A program made the translations under genes and the position numbers. Positions 23,855 to 35,900 of a DNA stretch of 64,000 bases are shown one piece after another. Position 1 is the first letter of the stretch, and each line of letters begins with the position of its first letter. Source of the DNA: Rosellinia necatrix (lineage: Eukaryota > Ascomycota > Sordariomycetes > Xylariales > Xylariaceae); the NCBI GenBank assembly GCA_021209875.1, contig JAGYVD010000005.1, forward strand, positions 3,324,001 through 3,388,000. The letters are read 5' to 3'. The notes beneath the pieces are model-generated. The model was not told the origin of the DNA, searched no databases, and saw only the letters and a program-made list of their open reading frames with translations.

Positions 23855-26800
23855 CTACCCGCTCACGCTCTGATCCCGCCCCCTCGGTGGTGCTCTGAAG
23901 ACGGACCAGTCCCTCTGGATGGCCTGATCGCTCTCGCCGAGGGTGCCGTTGACGATGTCCGGCCACGACAGCTGCCCCTGTCTCGCGCCATCGCCGCCGC
24001 CGGGGAGGAAGCACTGCACGCGCGGGACGAACGTGACGAACAGGAACGGCACGTTGGCGTTGCACTCGAGCTGCTCGGCGCTCTGCGGGTCGACGCGGCA
24101 CGGGAAGCGCGGGACGCCGTCGCACGCGAGCTCGCCGGCGCCGTCGCCGTTCCCCTCGTACCGGCACCCGGCGCGGCCCCACACGTCCTCGTCCGCCGCC
24201 ATCGACGGCGGCCACCCCGGGTCCGCCAGGCCCCGGTCGAACTCGAGCTCGCTGTACGCCGGCACCGCGTCGCAGATCTGCAGGCTCTCCCCGTTCAGCG
24301 GCACCTCGTACCACACCCAGTCCGCGCCCGCCGCCGGCGCCTGGTCCGGGCCGCCGGCGATCTGGAACCGGAACTCGATGTAGACCGCCTCGGACGGCGA
24401 CGGCGTCGGTCTCATCGTCGTCGTCGTCGTCGTCGTGGTAGTAGTGGTGGTGGTGGTCTGCCCGATCGTCGTCGTGGGCGCCACGTACCCGCCCGACCGC
24501 GGGTCCTTCGGGTCCTGGTAGCTCGGCGGGTACCCCGTCGGCGTCGGCGCGCACCAGTAGCCCGCGCACACCGTGCCGCCGCACCCGCCCGCGGCCCCGC
24601 ACGTCGGCTGCACCGACGGGCCCGTGCTGAACGTGATCTGCGTGCCGCCGCCGCCGTTGGCCGGCAGCGTGCACGACCCGCCGCCCGGCTGCTGCTGCTG
24701 TCGCCGGCCCAGGGAAAGCGTCGCGTTGTCGCGCGCGAACGCCGCCGCCGCCGCGCCCCCGGCCACGACGAGCGGCGTGCCGGCGCAGCTGGCGGGCGGC
24801 TCGTACGCCGTGATGTCGTCCGTCAGCGCCGGGCACACGTTCGCCGGGTCCCCCCCCCCTGCGGGTAGTCCAGGAGGCAGTTCACCCCGACGTCCATGCC
24901 GTTCCACACGAGGGGCACGCTCGGGCCGACCCTCCTGACCTTGTCCTTGGTGATCTCGCGCTGCAGCGCGACGATCATGGCCTTCACCGCCTTGGGGCCG
25001 TTGGAATTCGGTTGGTTTACTGGGGATGTGTCGATTTAGCAACGATTTTATGGGAAGGGGGGGGGGAGCACCCTGGGCCTCTAGTTGGGCGCTCTACGGG
25101 CGAGGGGACGAGGACGCCGGGGTTGGAGGCAGGGGTGGGAATAGGGGGGGCTAGTTGCCACTCACGTTGGTCACGCCACTGTGACGGCAATTGCTTGAAA
25201 TACGCTGCAAGCCCGGCCACCTGCGGCGCGGCGAAGGAAGTGCCCCGAGCCACGTCGTAGCCGTTTGCCGTATCCACGTCGTAAATGTCATAGCCGGATG
25301 CATGCGTGGTCACGAACGACGCGGTCTGCGAATAAGGCGCCTCCCCCGCCGTATTGGTCGGTGGCGCCGACGACGATCATGTTCGCCAGGTAGCCGGGGT
25401 CATCCGAGTCCGATGTCTGGTAGAGTGATTTCTGTGGGTTGTTCGGGTCCGCGAAGAGCTGAGGATAGGTGTCGACGGCTTTGCGTTTGGTGCCCGGGAC
25501 TAGAGGACTCGGTGTTAGTTATTGCCAGTTAGGCCAAGGTAATTTTTGAGGGCTTAGGAAGCATTTAGACGCGAAAACGGCCAAAGCCTAAAGGTAGAAG
25601 GTGATGAAATAGAAGGGAGGCGGCACTGGAACTCGCTTACCATTGAGATTATCCGTGATCCCCCAGTTGCCGGCTGCGACGACAATAGTCACACCTGCCT
25701 TGTCCATCCTCCTGAGAATCTCATACATCCTGCTGATAAAAGTCGGCGTCCAGAACGTGTATCCCGAGCCAAATGACATGTTAATCACTGAGCTTGCGGG
25801 TGTCCGCCCACCTTCATTCATATCATCCCAAGCGCTCAGGAGATCTTCCAATATCCAGTCACGGGGACCCTTGTTCTCCTGTGCCGGCGCAAGGTAGCCA
25901 GAGTAAACAACCTTACACCCTTTACAGACACCGATATTTGCGCCGTTTATGACAGCTGCTACCTTGCTGCCATGTAGCGCTACCTCGATATTGTGGTTCT
26001 CAGCGCTACCGTAGTCACTCTGCCTGGGTAAGGGGCGCGGCCGAGTCCCGTCTGTCCACTCACGATGACCAATATTCACATCAGCATCGCCTATTGTGTA
26101 AACCGTCACCCCAGAACCTGCCGAGTCGTCGTAATAGTAAAGGAAATTCCTGCCGCTTCTTCCTCCTCTTGCGGTTCCTACCTTCCTCCACTCCTGTCGG
26201 GGGGGCACCGAGATGAGGGCAGCATTCCAAAGTCCGTCGCCAATGACGGCCGATGTTGCTGCTCTTTTCCATTTTTGGGTTTTGCTTGCCGCGGGGTCGC
26301 CCGCTGATGTTTCGTTGTACAGAAGTTCCAGGTGCGATGATTTGTCCTCAAGTAAGTGCACACGGTCAGGAATCGCCTGCAATTTGTTTTCCGGTGCTAG
26401 TGAATAAAGAATTGGAGCCAACTGCGGTATGTTCCTCGCGTTCCAGTCATTGTAGTCATATATATCCGTCACAAGAGACATAAGCCGGGCTCTCGTATCA
26501 CTAGGCAGACTTTGCACCCATATATAAGCGGTGTAGCCGAGTTTGGTGGACTGGATACGGCGGTGGTTATGGTTAACTAGTTCCATTTCGATTGCAAGAA
26601 TTGCTTGGGTATCCATGGGGTCTTTGGGATATATTATAACAGGCACCTCTTTACAATCATCATCGGCACGCCTGCTTACAGGAGAAATCCCGTTGGCAGC
26701 ACCAGATGGCTCGGCGCGGCGCCCTGGAACACCCGTTGGGGATACCGTGCATGTTGTGACGGTATCGGTTTCCACTGCAGTATTCGAATAGCTAACAGAA

Positions 26801-29800
26801 CAGCCGGAGATAGCCTCGCAGGTAGATGAGGTTGCCGTGGCTGTCGTTGACACGAAAGTATCACTAGACGTGACCGAGAAAGTGGTTGTGGTCGAGCAGA
26901 TGGATGCTGTCTGGGTCGTTGTGCAGCTATCTTTCGGTTCTTCCGAGTAAGTAAGTTCGCCATTCGGACCGATGGTAATAGGGGGCCACGGTGGTAGGGT
27001 CCCTTGTAGTGTAAATCCCGGGGGCCATCGAATCCCCGGTGGTGGTCCGGGTGGATATATTCCGGGTGGATAAGACCAAAACCAGCCACCTATCTTGAGG
27101 CCACCGTCGCCATGGTCGATACAGATAAAGAAGAACCAAAGCTTGCAAGTTTGCTTCGTTCCATCGTTGGTACGTTCTGGCTTGTCTACGTCCTCACTGA
27201 GGGGGTAGATGACACCTGGGGGCCAGGTCGTCCAGACGGGCAGGACTGTATCACTTGTCGTCGTTGAGGACATTGGAGGCGTTGTGGTGGGGGGTGTTGG
27301 GATCGAGAAAAGTGTCACGATACTGCAGTCAACCGACACGGCGCCTGTAGTCGAAGCCAAGAAGGTCACAACCTTCGTGGTTGGGCAGTTGAAACTGATT
27401 GCCCACTCTGTCGGTGTTGGACAATCGGTGTATATAGTGAGAGACGGAGTTTCAAAAACAATCGTGTCATCAGGCGGGCAGTAGACGGTCGTGGGTGTTA
27501 TGACGGCTGGGAAGCTAATAGTAGTAACAGTAGAACCGGTGACAGTTACGGTAGATGTGACGCCCGTATAGAAGGTGCCGCTACTTCCAGAGCCCCCGCC
27601 GGTAGGTACGGGAATGGTGTTGGGTGCTGTAGGCCCTCCATCGATCAGGGGCCATGGTGGGAGGGGGACGACACGAGATGTCGTACCGCCTTTGCCATCA
27701 GGCAACTGGATCGTAAAAGGCGGGACATTGACACTTGGTGACACATCAATGGTTGATTGGCCCGATGATATGTTGTAGTTTGAGAAAGGCAGTCCCCCAA
27801 TCGTGATAGGTGGTACGTTAAGTACGGTCGTCGTTGTAGTCGTAATGAATGTTACTGTGACAGCGCCCTGGTTTGTTACCGTGCTGATGCCTCCATATTG
27901 GAATGAAGTGGTAAATGGGCTTGGAGATATTGTAGCAGAGCTCAATAACGGACTCGTAGGAAATACGAGCATACAAAGGGGGTCAGTGCATGATACAGTG
28001 GTCGAGGTCCATATCTCTGTGCCGACAAAGACGGTATTGATATTGTCCGCTCCGTCAAGCGGAAGCCAGATGCTAACTTCGGTCGTGAAGCCTCGTTGGT
28101 TGTCGTCCCTAAGAAGCAAGGTCTTGTCTATACCCATCGCGATATTAGATATCGCTACCGTGAATAGGTTCAAAATCACCACGTCGCTTGATCCAATCAC
28201 CCTAAGGATGCGCTGCTGGCAATCGTTCGTCTCAAGACAGTCTTGGTAATAGTCTTGGAAGAAACTGTACAACCCGGCCCCGTGAACGGTGACAGACTTG
28301 GAGTCCGAAATCACCATCCCCCATGCCGAGGCACAGGCGGTATCGCCATTACAGCTACTGAAGTCAGGATCACCTGGGAAACTCGCAGCGATCGTAAAGG
28401 GTTGAGGCGCAATGGGTTCCGGCTGGAAATAAGGCGTTTCCGTCTGTATGTGCCCCAGGTAGATGTCTTTTGCACCATTTACCAAGTAGTTGTACATAAT
28501 CGAGTGCTCAGAGCCGCCTCCGTAGAACCACGATGGGCCTTGTGATTCGATAAGCAAGCCACGAGCGCAGTAGATGCTGATCTGGCTAGACAACTTGTCC
28601 GGACTGTCGTATACGCTAACATCGTTATCATGGTCGGCCGTCCAAACCCAGACGTTCTCAAAATACCCCGAAGACTGCTTTGTGACACGCATCATTAGGG
28701 AGGCGGCGATACACTCATCGCTAAAGCTACGCTTCGGACAGTGGTCGAGATCAAGGTCGGTGCCTGTAGCACCACCAACGCGTATATGTGAATCCCACAT
28801 GGCCGCGGCACCCTGCTTTACAGCGGCTACGTTCCACTCAAGAATCACCGCCCCGGCAGTATTTCCACGGACGGTAAAAAGCATGTCGGTAATTTCCATG
28901 GTTCCAACATCACCTTGATTTCCCACTTGCACCACCACCCTTGGATTGGTCATATCGGAGAAATAATAACCAGTGCCCTGGATTTGAGACCAGCTCGACC
29001 CCACAACTCGCGATCCGGTAGGGATTAAAACAGTACCTCCGACTTGGTAGATACCGGCCGGGAAGTAGGCAATCAACTGGGATGCTGCAGCATTTTGAAG
29101 GAAAGCATTAAGGCACCCTGTCTGATCACCAGTCCCGTCGTTGTTACAACCACCGTCCGTAGTTGCTATAGAGAACTGTGATACGCTCTGGTCCTCATAC
29201 TGCGGGCGGGTCCGGACATATAGCTTGCCGTCAGACAGCAGGCCAGATCCTTTGGCTGGCACCTCCACAGGGCCAGTTACCTCCGAGCCTTTATCGCCCT
29301 TATAGACTTTGCCTGTGGTCCACAGATCGACAGTACCGGAGGTAGTCAATAAGGTCGCGCCACTGTCGACCTGAACGGCTCTGTCAACGCCATTGATTTG
29401 GACGTTATCCAACACGATATGGGGAGACGTGGGGTTTCCGTTTGTTAAAATACCCACAGGGACATCGGTGATGGAGCTGTCAACGACGGATATAGAGCCA
29501 ATACCCTGGCCGGTGTTGCCACCCACGCCACTGATATTAAAGCCGATAGCACCACCGGAGATTTCTATGCCCTGCCAAACCCAACCCCAGTCCCAAACCA
29601 TTTGAACAGCGGTCAGACAGTTGTGGAATTTGAGGTTTTGTGCCGTGTACTGCTGGGAGCCCGCACGCCAACCGATGTTACCGCCGTTGAAGGTGAGGTC
29701 CGAGACGAAACCACCGCTGCCATTTTCGGTGAAAATGCCAACGGCAGTAGTGTTGCTGTCGTCTGTAGCCTCTGGCATGTTGAACACCAGATTCTGGAGC

Positions 29801-30960
29801 GATGTCGCCTGGGACACCTGCCAGTGAATCCCCGTGGGCACCAATGGTTGGTCGTTATCGTCGGTAGCCTCGGGCATTTCTGTCATGTCGAAGACAAAGT
29901 TCCGAATTTGTCGGAAAAACTGGTTTTGGTTGATATACCAGTTTGCCCCATTACCACCTGGGATATAAGGGTCGGTATCAATAAGCGCGATCCCCTTGAA
30001 TTCGTCGCAACCCAGAATAGTTGGTGGATCATGGGGATCCCCGATGAATTGTGTGTAGTAAAGCTGGATAATAGGCGAGCATACCCTATACGTCCCGGCA
30101 GGGAAGTATACGATAGCACCAAGGCTAAAAGTGTTACCGCACTCCTCGCCACAGCGGTTACCTTCTTCAACAGCAGCATTGATGGCTTCAGTAGTATCGG
30201 AATCCCCTGAGTTGTCAGCCCCATAATCTAACACATTGCGGTAGAAATTGTAGCCCTGGCCAGCTCGGGGTTGCTATAGGGGAAGTTAGTCAACTCAATA
30301 CCCGCTCTTGTTAAGGACGCCTTTACTTACAATGCCCAATGGCCCAAGTTCTGTAAGCCAATATGAGCTACCTTGACGCTTCACAATTTGTGTGGCGTTG
30401 AAGTTGGTCAGTGTTGGGGATGTATTGTTTCTGAATCCACCGCGCATCACCCTACCGGCCTGCAAGTTGGATGCATACCGCTCATAGCTACCGGAATACG
30501 CCCACACTGGTCCATTTTGCCTTCCTAGTAGTGAGGGTAAGCAATCTAATAGAGTCTCGGGTAATTCAAAAAGCAAGAAGCCGGCCGATACAGAAGAGTA
30601 GCGGTCAGAGTACTAATAATAGTAAGGGAAATGTAGACAAGGTAGCATCAACACCAAAGTGCAAAGGTTAGGTACAGCGGAGATATCAAAAAAGGCGGTA
30701 GTAAAATGATAAGCACACCGACCTTTATCAGGAGCTACCTTGTAGTAGTTGTGAGTATTGTCCACCATGTACGGTGGGTTTGGCTATTAAGCGAGTCAGA
30801 CATAGATCGTATGTTGAGTTGGAGTGATAGACAATACCTGTGGCCCATATGATGGGACATTGGGATATTTCTCTGCGTCAGAGTACTTCCAAGTTGCTGA
30901 GACGTAGAGGCACTGGAATAAGAGCAATAGAAGCATGCGTACATGCTGCCTGGCCGCCAT
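23855..30960 (-). CDS. Giant secreted protein: GH55/pectate-lyase-like domains fused to a subtilisin-like (S8) protease
   Basis: Six exons: 30960-30838, 30783-30723, 30524-30331, 30273-25641, 25499-25166, 25019-23855; about 2,170 aa. N-terminus MAARQHVR followed by a hydrophobic Leu-run is a signal peptide. Then NGPVWAY, YNFYRNVLDYGA and two parallel beta-helix (pectate-lyase superfamily) repeats as in GH55 exo-beta-1,3-glucanases. A long Thr/Pro/Val-rich linker follows. Near the C-terminus is an S8 protease: His motif LHGSKVAAVINGA, INMSFGSG, AAGNWG (oxyanion Asn) and Ser motif RGTSFAAPQVAG; the Asp motif is unusual (VYTIGDADVN). The last 370 residues are Cys-rich with a 14-Thr run. Two frameshifts at homopolymers (25343-25347, C5; 24850-24859, C10) break the frame in the last two exons: either sequence errors or real damage. 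Probably a secreted cell-wall-acting or defence protein. Confidence 0.75.
24413..24462. repeat. Trinucleotide repeat encoding a Thr run
   Basis: GTC/GTA/GTG triplets on the plus strand encode about 14 consecutive Thr on the minus strand, within the last exon of the giant secreted protein. Such tracts commonly vary in length between strains. Confidence 0.75.
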
Positions 30961-31570
30961 GTCGAAGACTCCAAGAGGGACTCTATCCGCAAAGAACAAA
31001 GTCCTCAAAGAGATGAGTGGCAGATGGCAATAGAAATTTTACTGGGACATTGTGCACATGTTACATTTTATAGACCGAGCCTCGTCTTGTAATATGCCAA
31101 GCAACTGGCTCAGACTTACGATTGACTGGACCGGTAGAGCCATTATCCGTGTCACCCCCTGATACTGTAACCGACTATTGATTTTCTTATGTTGTTGGGA
31201 CTAGAGATGCAGTTAATTTAACGAATACATGTTTAGGGCTTACATATTGGAAGGTTGTAAGATGTGAGTCACCAACAGAAATTCCTTCACAATAACACTT
31301 GACAGTGGAATAGATGCAACGCGAATGATCGTGATAGGAACCAAAAAGGCAGGTGAAGTGCTATAGTACAGGCAAATCACGAGGCCGATATGTGGCACCA
31401 TCAATCAATATAAATAGCATCACGAGAGACCTTTGGCAAAAATAATAGTTGCCTCATCATCCGCATCTCATCGCCCATTCTGCCATCTGGCTAGCCTACT
31501 AGAACCCGCGTGCCTATATCGCTACACTATTCCTCTCAGTCTTACGATATCCCATCACGCCATATCGAAA
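30961..31570. other. Intergenic between divergent secreted-protein genes
   Basis: 0.6 kb shared upstream region of the giant secreted protein (minus) and the small secreted protein (plus). A possible TATA-like AATATAAATA lies at about 31408-31417, about 160 bp before the plus-strand start. Nothing else seen. Confidence 0.45.
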
Positions 31571-32092
31571 ATGTACTCCATCCGCCTAGCTACCCTCACC
31601 GCGGCTGCCTACCTCGCGCGCAGCGTTATGGCCTTTTGCGATGCCACCGAGGGGCCCGAGCTGTTCTGCTACCAGGAGCCCGACAGCGTGCCTCAGAACG
31701 TCACCGTCGCGGATGTTCGGTACGTGGCCCAGTATCTCCGCGCGTACGGCGCCCAGACCCAGGCCGGTCGGCAGTTCACGATGCGTGCGGCCGACACGCC
31801 CGACTGCGACGAGTGGACGCTTTACCAGCGCGGCACCGTCCTCGCTCTCGGCAAGCACCTCGACCCGACGGTCGACTCCAGCGTCTTGTTCGCGGACATC
31901 GCCAACACCATCGACGGCGGCGCCAATGCGACGCCGGCGCAGCAATTGGCAGCGCTGGTTGGGTGCGCAGAGGCCGGGGGCTCTTTCGGAGTCGTCTATA
32001 ACGCCTCCAACCCGCAGTACCACACGTCGACATATCTCTCCAACGGCTACACCCCTGCCGGCATCCTCGTCAAGATCGTCTCCTCTGCCTAA
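31571..32092 (+). CDS. Small secreted protein, unknown family
   Basis: Single exon, 173 aa, from the ATG at 31571 (an upstream in-frame codon at 31433 is less likely, as it would bury the signal peptide). Residues 1-21 are a clear signal peptide ending at about VMAFC. The mature part has few Cys (positions about 22, 33, 78 and near 148), is acidic, and carries ADVRYVAQYLRAYGAQ and CDEWTLYQRGTVLALGKHL. I do not recognise the family with certainty; similar proteins seem common among secreted fungal proteins. High third-codon GC compared with its surroundings supports real coding. Secreted effector-like or wall-associated role is inference. Confidence 0.7.
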   Translation: MYSIRLATLTAAAYLARSVMAFCDATEGPELFCYQEPDSVPQNVTVADVRYVAQYLRAYGAQTQAGRQFTMRAADTPDCDEWTLYQRGTVLALGKHLDPTVDSSVLFADIANTIDGGANATPAQQLAALVGCAEAGGSFGVVYNASNPQYHTSTYLSNGYTPAGILVKIVSSA

Positions 32093-32780
32093 ACGATTTA
32101 CCCGAGTGCATGTGGCATGTCGAACGGGAATGGGGCCGGGGGGGGGGGGGTGAACTTTGAGTAGGGCCTGAAAGGGTGGGACTTGTGGTTGGAAGCTAAG
32201 AGGCGCATGGTGTGCCTCCATGCACGATGAGGCTGGAAGGTCCCGGACAGTTGAACCCATATGGCGGACCGGAGAAGCTAGTTTGTTAGAAATCATTTTA
32301 GTAGAAGTACCTTAATAATAAGATACCTACTTGCCCCGCAGGTCCTTATTTAGCGTGCCAAGAGTGCTTATACGACGAAATAAGCTTGCGTTGGTTACTT
32401 TTTTGCTCAGACTCTCCACCATCTTCTGGCATAGAAACAAGAAACGAGGTAATAAATAATACAGCGCCACATTGGCACTTATGGTATGTTTGAATGTCCC
32501 GCTCTAAATCCTACCACGACTCGCAAGGTTGTATTGTTCGGGGACTGGTATCCCTCCTTTTAGTAGATGCCTTGGTACTTACCCAGGGGTTGTGGTTGCG
32601 CGTATATATAACAACAACATACTGAATCTTAGTGCCCAAGGCCGACTAAGGCATGTGGGAAAGCAACTACTTTTTGACCTTAAGAAAGTGCCCACCTACT
32701 ATCTCTGTAACTACATGTTGTGGAAAACGACGCCGTTAATCTATAGCTATGATTGGTGTCATGTATATAAGCGGCCATTC
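32093..32780. other. Intergenic up to the retrotransposon, includes target duplication
   Basis: 0.7 kb with a G-run at about 32137-32150 just after the gene. Ends with CATTC (32776-32780), the left copy of the transposon target duplication. A 90-aa frame at 32529-32801 crosses the transposon edge and is not a credible gene. Confidence 0.55.
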
Positions 32781-32942
32781 TATTACAGTTTTTACTGCTA
32801 GTAGTTCTAGAAATAACTTATGTTATTATATAAAAAAGGAAAACTTTTTGTTTAATTAGTCGCTAGCTATTTGCTTTTTTTATATATAATATTCTAGCCT
32901 GTGTTTTAATAAGGTTTTTAGGTTAGAACTAGTTCTATAATA
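32781..32942. repeat. LTR of right retrotransposon, left end (162 bp)
   Basis: Direct repeat of 40084-40246. The outer base begins right after the CATTC target duplication. Shows RIP-type TA where the less mutated copies have TG or CA. Confidence 0.88.
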
Positions 32943-35900
32943 GTATTTTTTTTTTTAAATTATAAATGTTTTTATTTGCAGAATAAAATTTTTAATAAGC
33001 GGTAGCTAAATATTTTTTTTAAAGCTTTAACGTTATAAAATAAATGTTATATAATATGTTTTTTTTTTTTAAACTATTAAATAAACGTTTTTTTTGTTTT
33101 TTTTTAAAAATAAGTTTATAATAATATAAAGTTTATACGTTGTTTTTTATAAAATAAGTGCTATATAATATGTTTTTTTTTTTTAAACTATTAAATACGC
33201 GTTTTTTTTATTTTTTTTTAAACGCAAGTTGTCGGCGATATAAAGCTTGCTTATTATTTTTAAATATAAATATTTTTTAACTTATTTATTTTTATTTTTT
33301 TTTAGTTTTTTAAGATTTTTTTTATTGTTTTGTTTTTGTTTTATTTTTCTATTTTTAAAAACTTTTGCTTTATTTTTTTTTTTTTTTTTTGTTTTACCGC
33401 TTTTTATATTTTTTTATTATTTAGTTTTTGCAAAAAAAAATTTTTATTTTTATTATTTATATATTTAAGCGTAAAATATTAAAAAACGGCCCTGCTATTT
33501 AAAAACAGTTAAATTATATATTTACTGTTTTTTATTAATAAAAAATTATTAAATATTAATAATATATAAAGCATAAAAATATTTGCAAGCTTATAAATAT
33601 ATATTTATCTGCTGTTTTTTTATTATTATATTTTAAGTTTTTTTATTTTAAATATTAATTTATAACTGCTAAATTATTTTAGTTATATTAAATAATGCTG
33701 CTAACTTAATAGCAATTTTTATTTAGTACAGCTGTTTTTAATTTTTTAAAAAAAAAAAAGCTAACGATAATAACGTATTGTTAGACTAAAAATATAACTT
33801 TTTGCTTAAACTTTATTATTGTTTTAGCAAGCTATATGTTAACTTGGTTTTTTTTTTTAAAAATATAAAAAAAAAATGCTATAAGCAGCATTTTTTAACC
33901 AGCGCTAAAAAATAAAAATAATATGTTTTATTTTTTTTATTTTTTTATTATTTTTAATATATTTTTAATAATTTTATAAACAAGCTTATAATATTTTTTT
34001 TATTTTCTGCTGTTAACTTATTTTTTTTGCTTAATTATTTTTTTATTATAAAAATATTGCTGCTATTATAGCTTAAAAAAATAAGCAGTTTTTTTATTTT
34101 TTTTTTAGCAATATAAAAGCTGCTGTTTAATAGATTATTAAAAAAAATTTTATAAACATTTTTATTATAAGCTTTTTTACGTTAGTTTTTTTATAGCAAG
34201 TTAATATTAAAACATTAATTTTTTAGTTTAAAATTATTAATAAAACGCAAGCTAATAGGCCTAATAATGCTGTTATAGCAGAAGTTCTACAGGATTTTTT
34301 TATTAAAATTTAACTATATTGTTTTAATGTTAATATTATTAAAGCTAAATAATATAAAAGTTTTTAAATTTTTTTAAACTTTTAAATATATAAGTTTTAA
34401 TTTTATTAATAATTGCTTTTATAGCTTTATTTTATTATTATATTTTTATTGTTACGTTAGTTTTTTTTAAAGTTTTTTTAATATATAGTATAGCTTTTCG
34501 GTTTTTTTATTAATTGTTTATTTTTAAGTTTTTAGCTTTTATTTGTTTTTATATTATATATTTTTAATAAAACTTATTAATAACGTTTTATTTATAGTTT
34601 GTTTTATTTTTATTTTTATAATAATTTTGTTTTGTTTTTGCTGCGGCGTATAAATATTAATGTTTTATTTTTTTTTTTTTTTTTTTTTTTTTATTAATGC
34701 TTTTTTATATAACTTATAAAATTAAATATATATGTTTTTTTTTTTTTTAAAAATATAGTTATGTTTATTTTTAAAACTATTTTAAAAGCCTGGTTTTTTA
34801 AGTTTGTTTTATAAAACGCTTATAGTTTTATATTATATTTTTTAAGTTTTTGCTAGTTTTTATATTAATTTATAAAAGCTAGCTATTAAATCTTATATAT
34901 TAGCTTTTTAAATAGTTAGCGTTTTAAATTTAAAATAGTTTTAAATAGCTATTTTATTTTTTTTTTATTGTTTTTTTTTAATAAAATAATATTATTTGTT
35001 TTATTATTATATTATTTATTAATTAAGTTTTGTTTTTTTAGCCTAAGTTGTATAAGCTATAACAGCAAAATATAAAAAACAAAGAAAATATTATATTATT
35101 TTAAAAGCTATATAGCTACTAATTATTAATAAATTTTAGTTATTTTAAAAAAGCTAATTTATTTATTTGCTAGCTTTAAAAAAAGTCGCGTTATTTATAT
35201 ATTTTTAGTGCTAATTTATACTTTATTTTTAGCTTTATAAACTAAAGCATTTAAGCAGTATATGTCTGCTAAAATAATATATTAATTTTAAGCTTTATTT
35301 ATAAACGTTTTAGTTTTTTTTATTATTTTTTAAATTTTATTAATTATATTTTCTGCTGCTAAAAACTTGTTTTATTAGGTTTTTATTTTATATTTAATAA
35401 AGTTTTTAAAAAGTTTTATATTTATTAAAAAATGCTAGCTGTAGTTAGCAAAAAATAAGCTAAGTTTAGTTGTTTTTAAAGTCTGGTTATTTATTATAAA
35501 TTTGCTAAGTAGTAGCTAGTTTATTTAATTGTTTTAATAATAGCTATAATATGTTTAAAAGTATTATTTTATTATAGCGTTAATTATTTTTGTTTAGCTG
35601 TTAGTTTTTAAGTAATACGTTGTTAATATTTTAAGCTGCGTATTTAGTTTACGATTTAGTTTTTTTTAAAATATAAATATAAATTAAAGTTTTTTGTTTA
35701 AAATTATAATTTTTAAAGCTTTATATAGCCGGAACATTTTTAATATAAAAGCGTTTATAAATATAATTGTTTTTATGTTTAAAATAGCTATAAAATGTTT
35801 TATTTTAATAAGCTTGTTTATTATTATTAATATATGCTAATATTTTATTTTGTTTTGCTAGCAGGCTAATAATAGTTTAATATAATTTATTAATATATTT

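Noticed and set aside
23850..24836. 328-aa Arg-rich minus-strand frame
   Set aside because: Alternate-frame reading of the last exon of the giant secreted protein; the frame ending at 23855 has the Cys pattern and sensible composition.
32529..32801. 90-aa frame at the left edge of the right retrotransposon
   Set aside because: It crosses the target duplication into the LTR, so it cannot be an original gene.
33247..33468. 73-aa Phe-rich frame in the AT-rich block
   Set aside because: Product of T-runs in the RIP-degraded retrotransposon; low complexity and no counterpart in the left copy.
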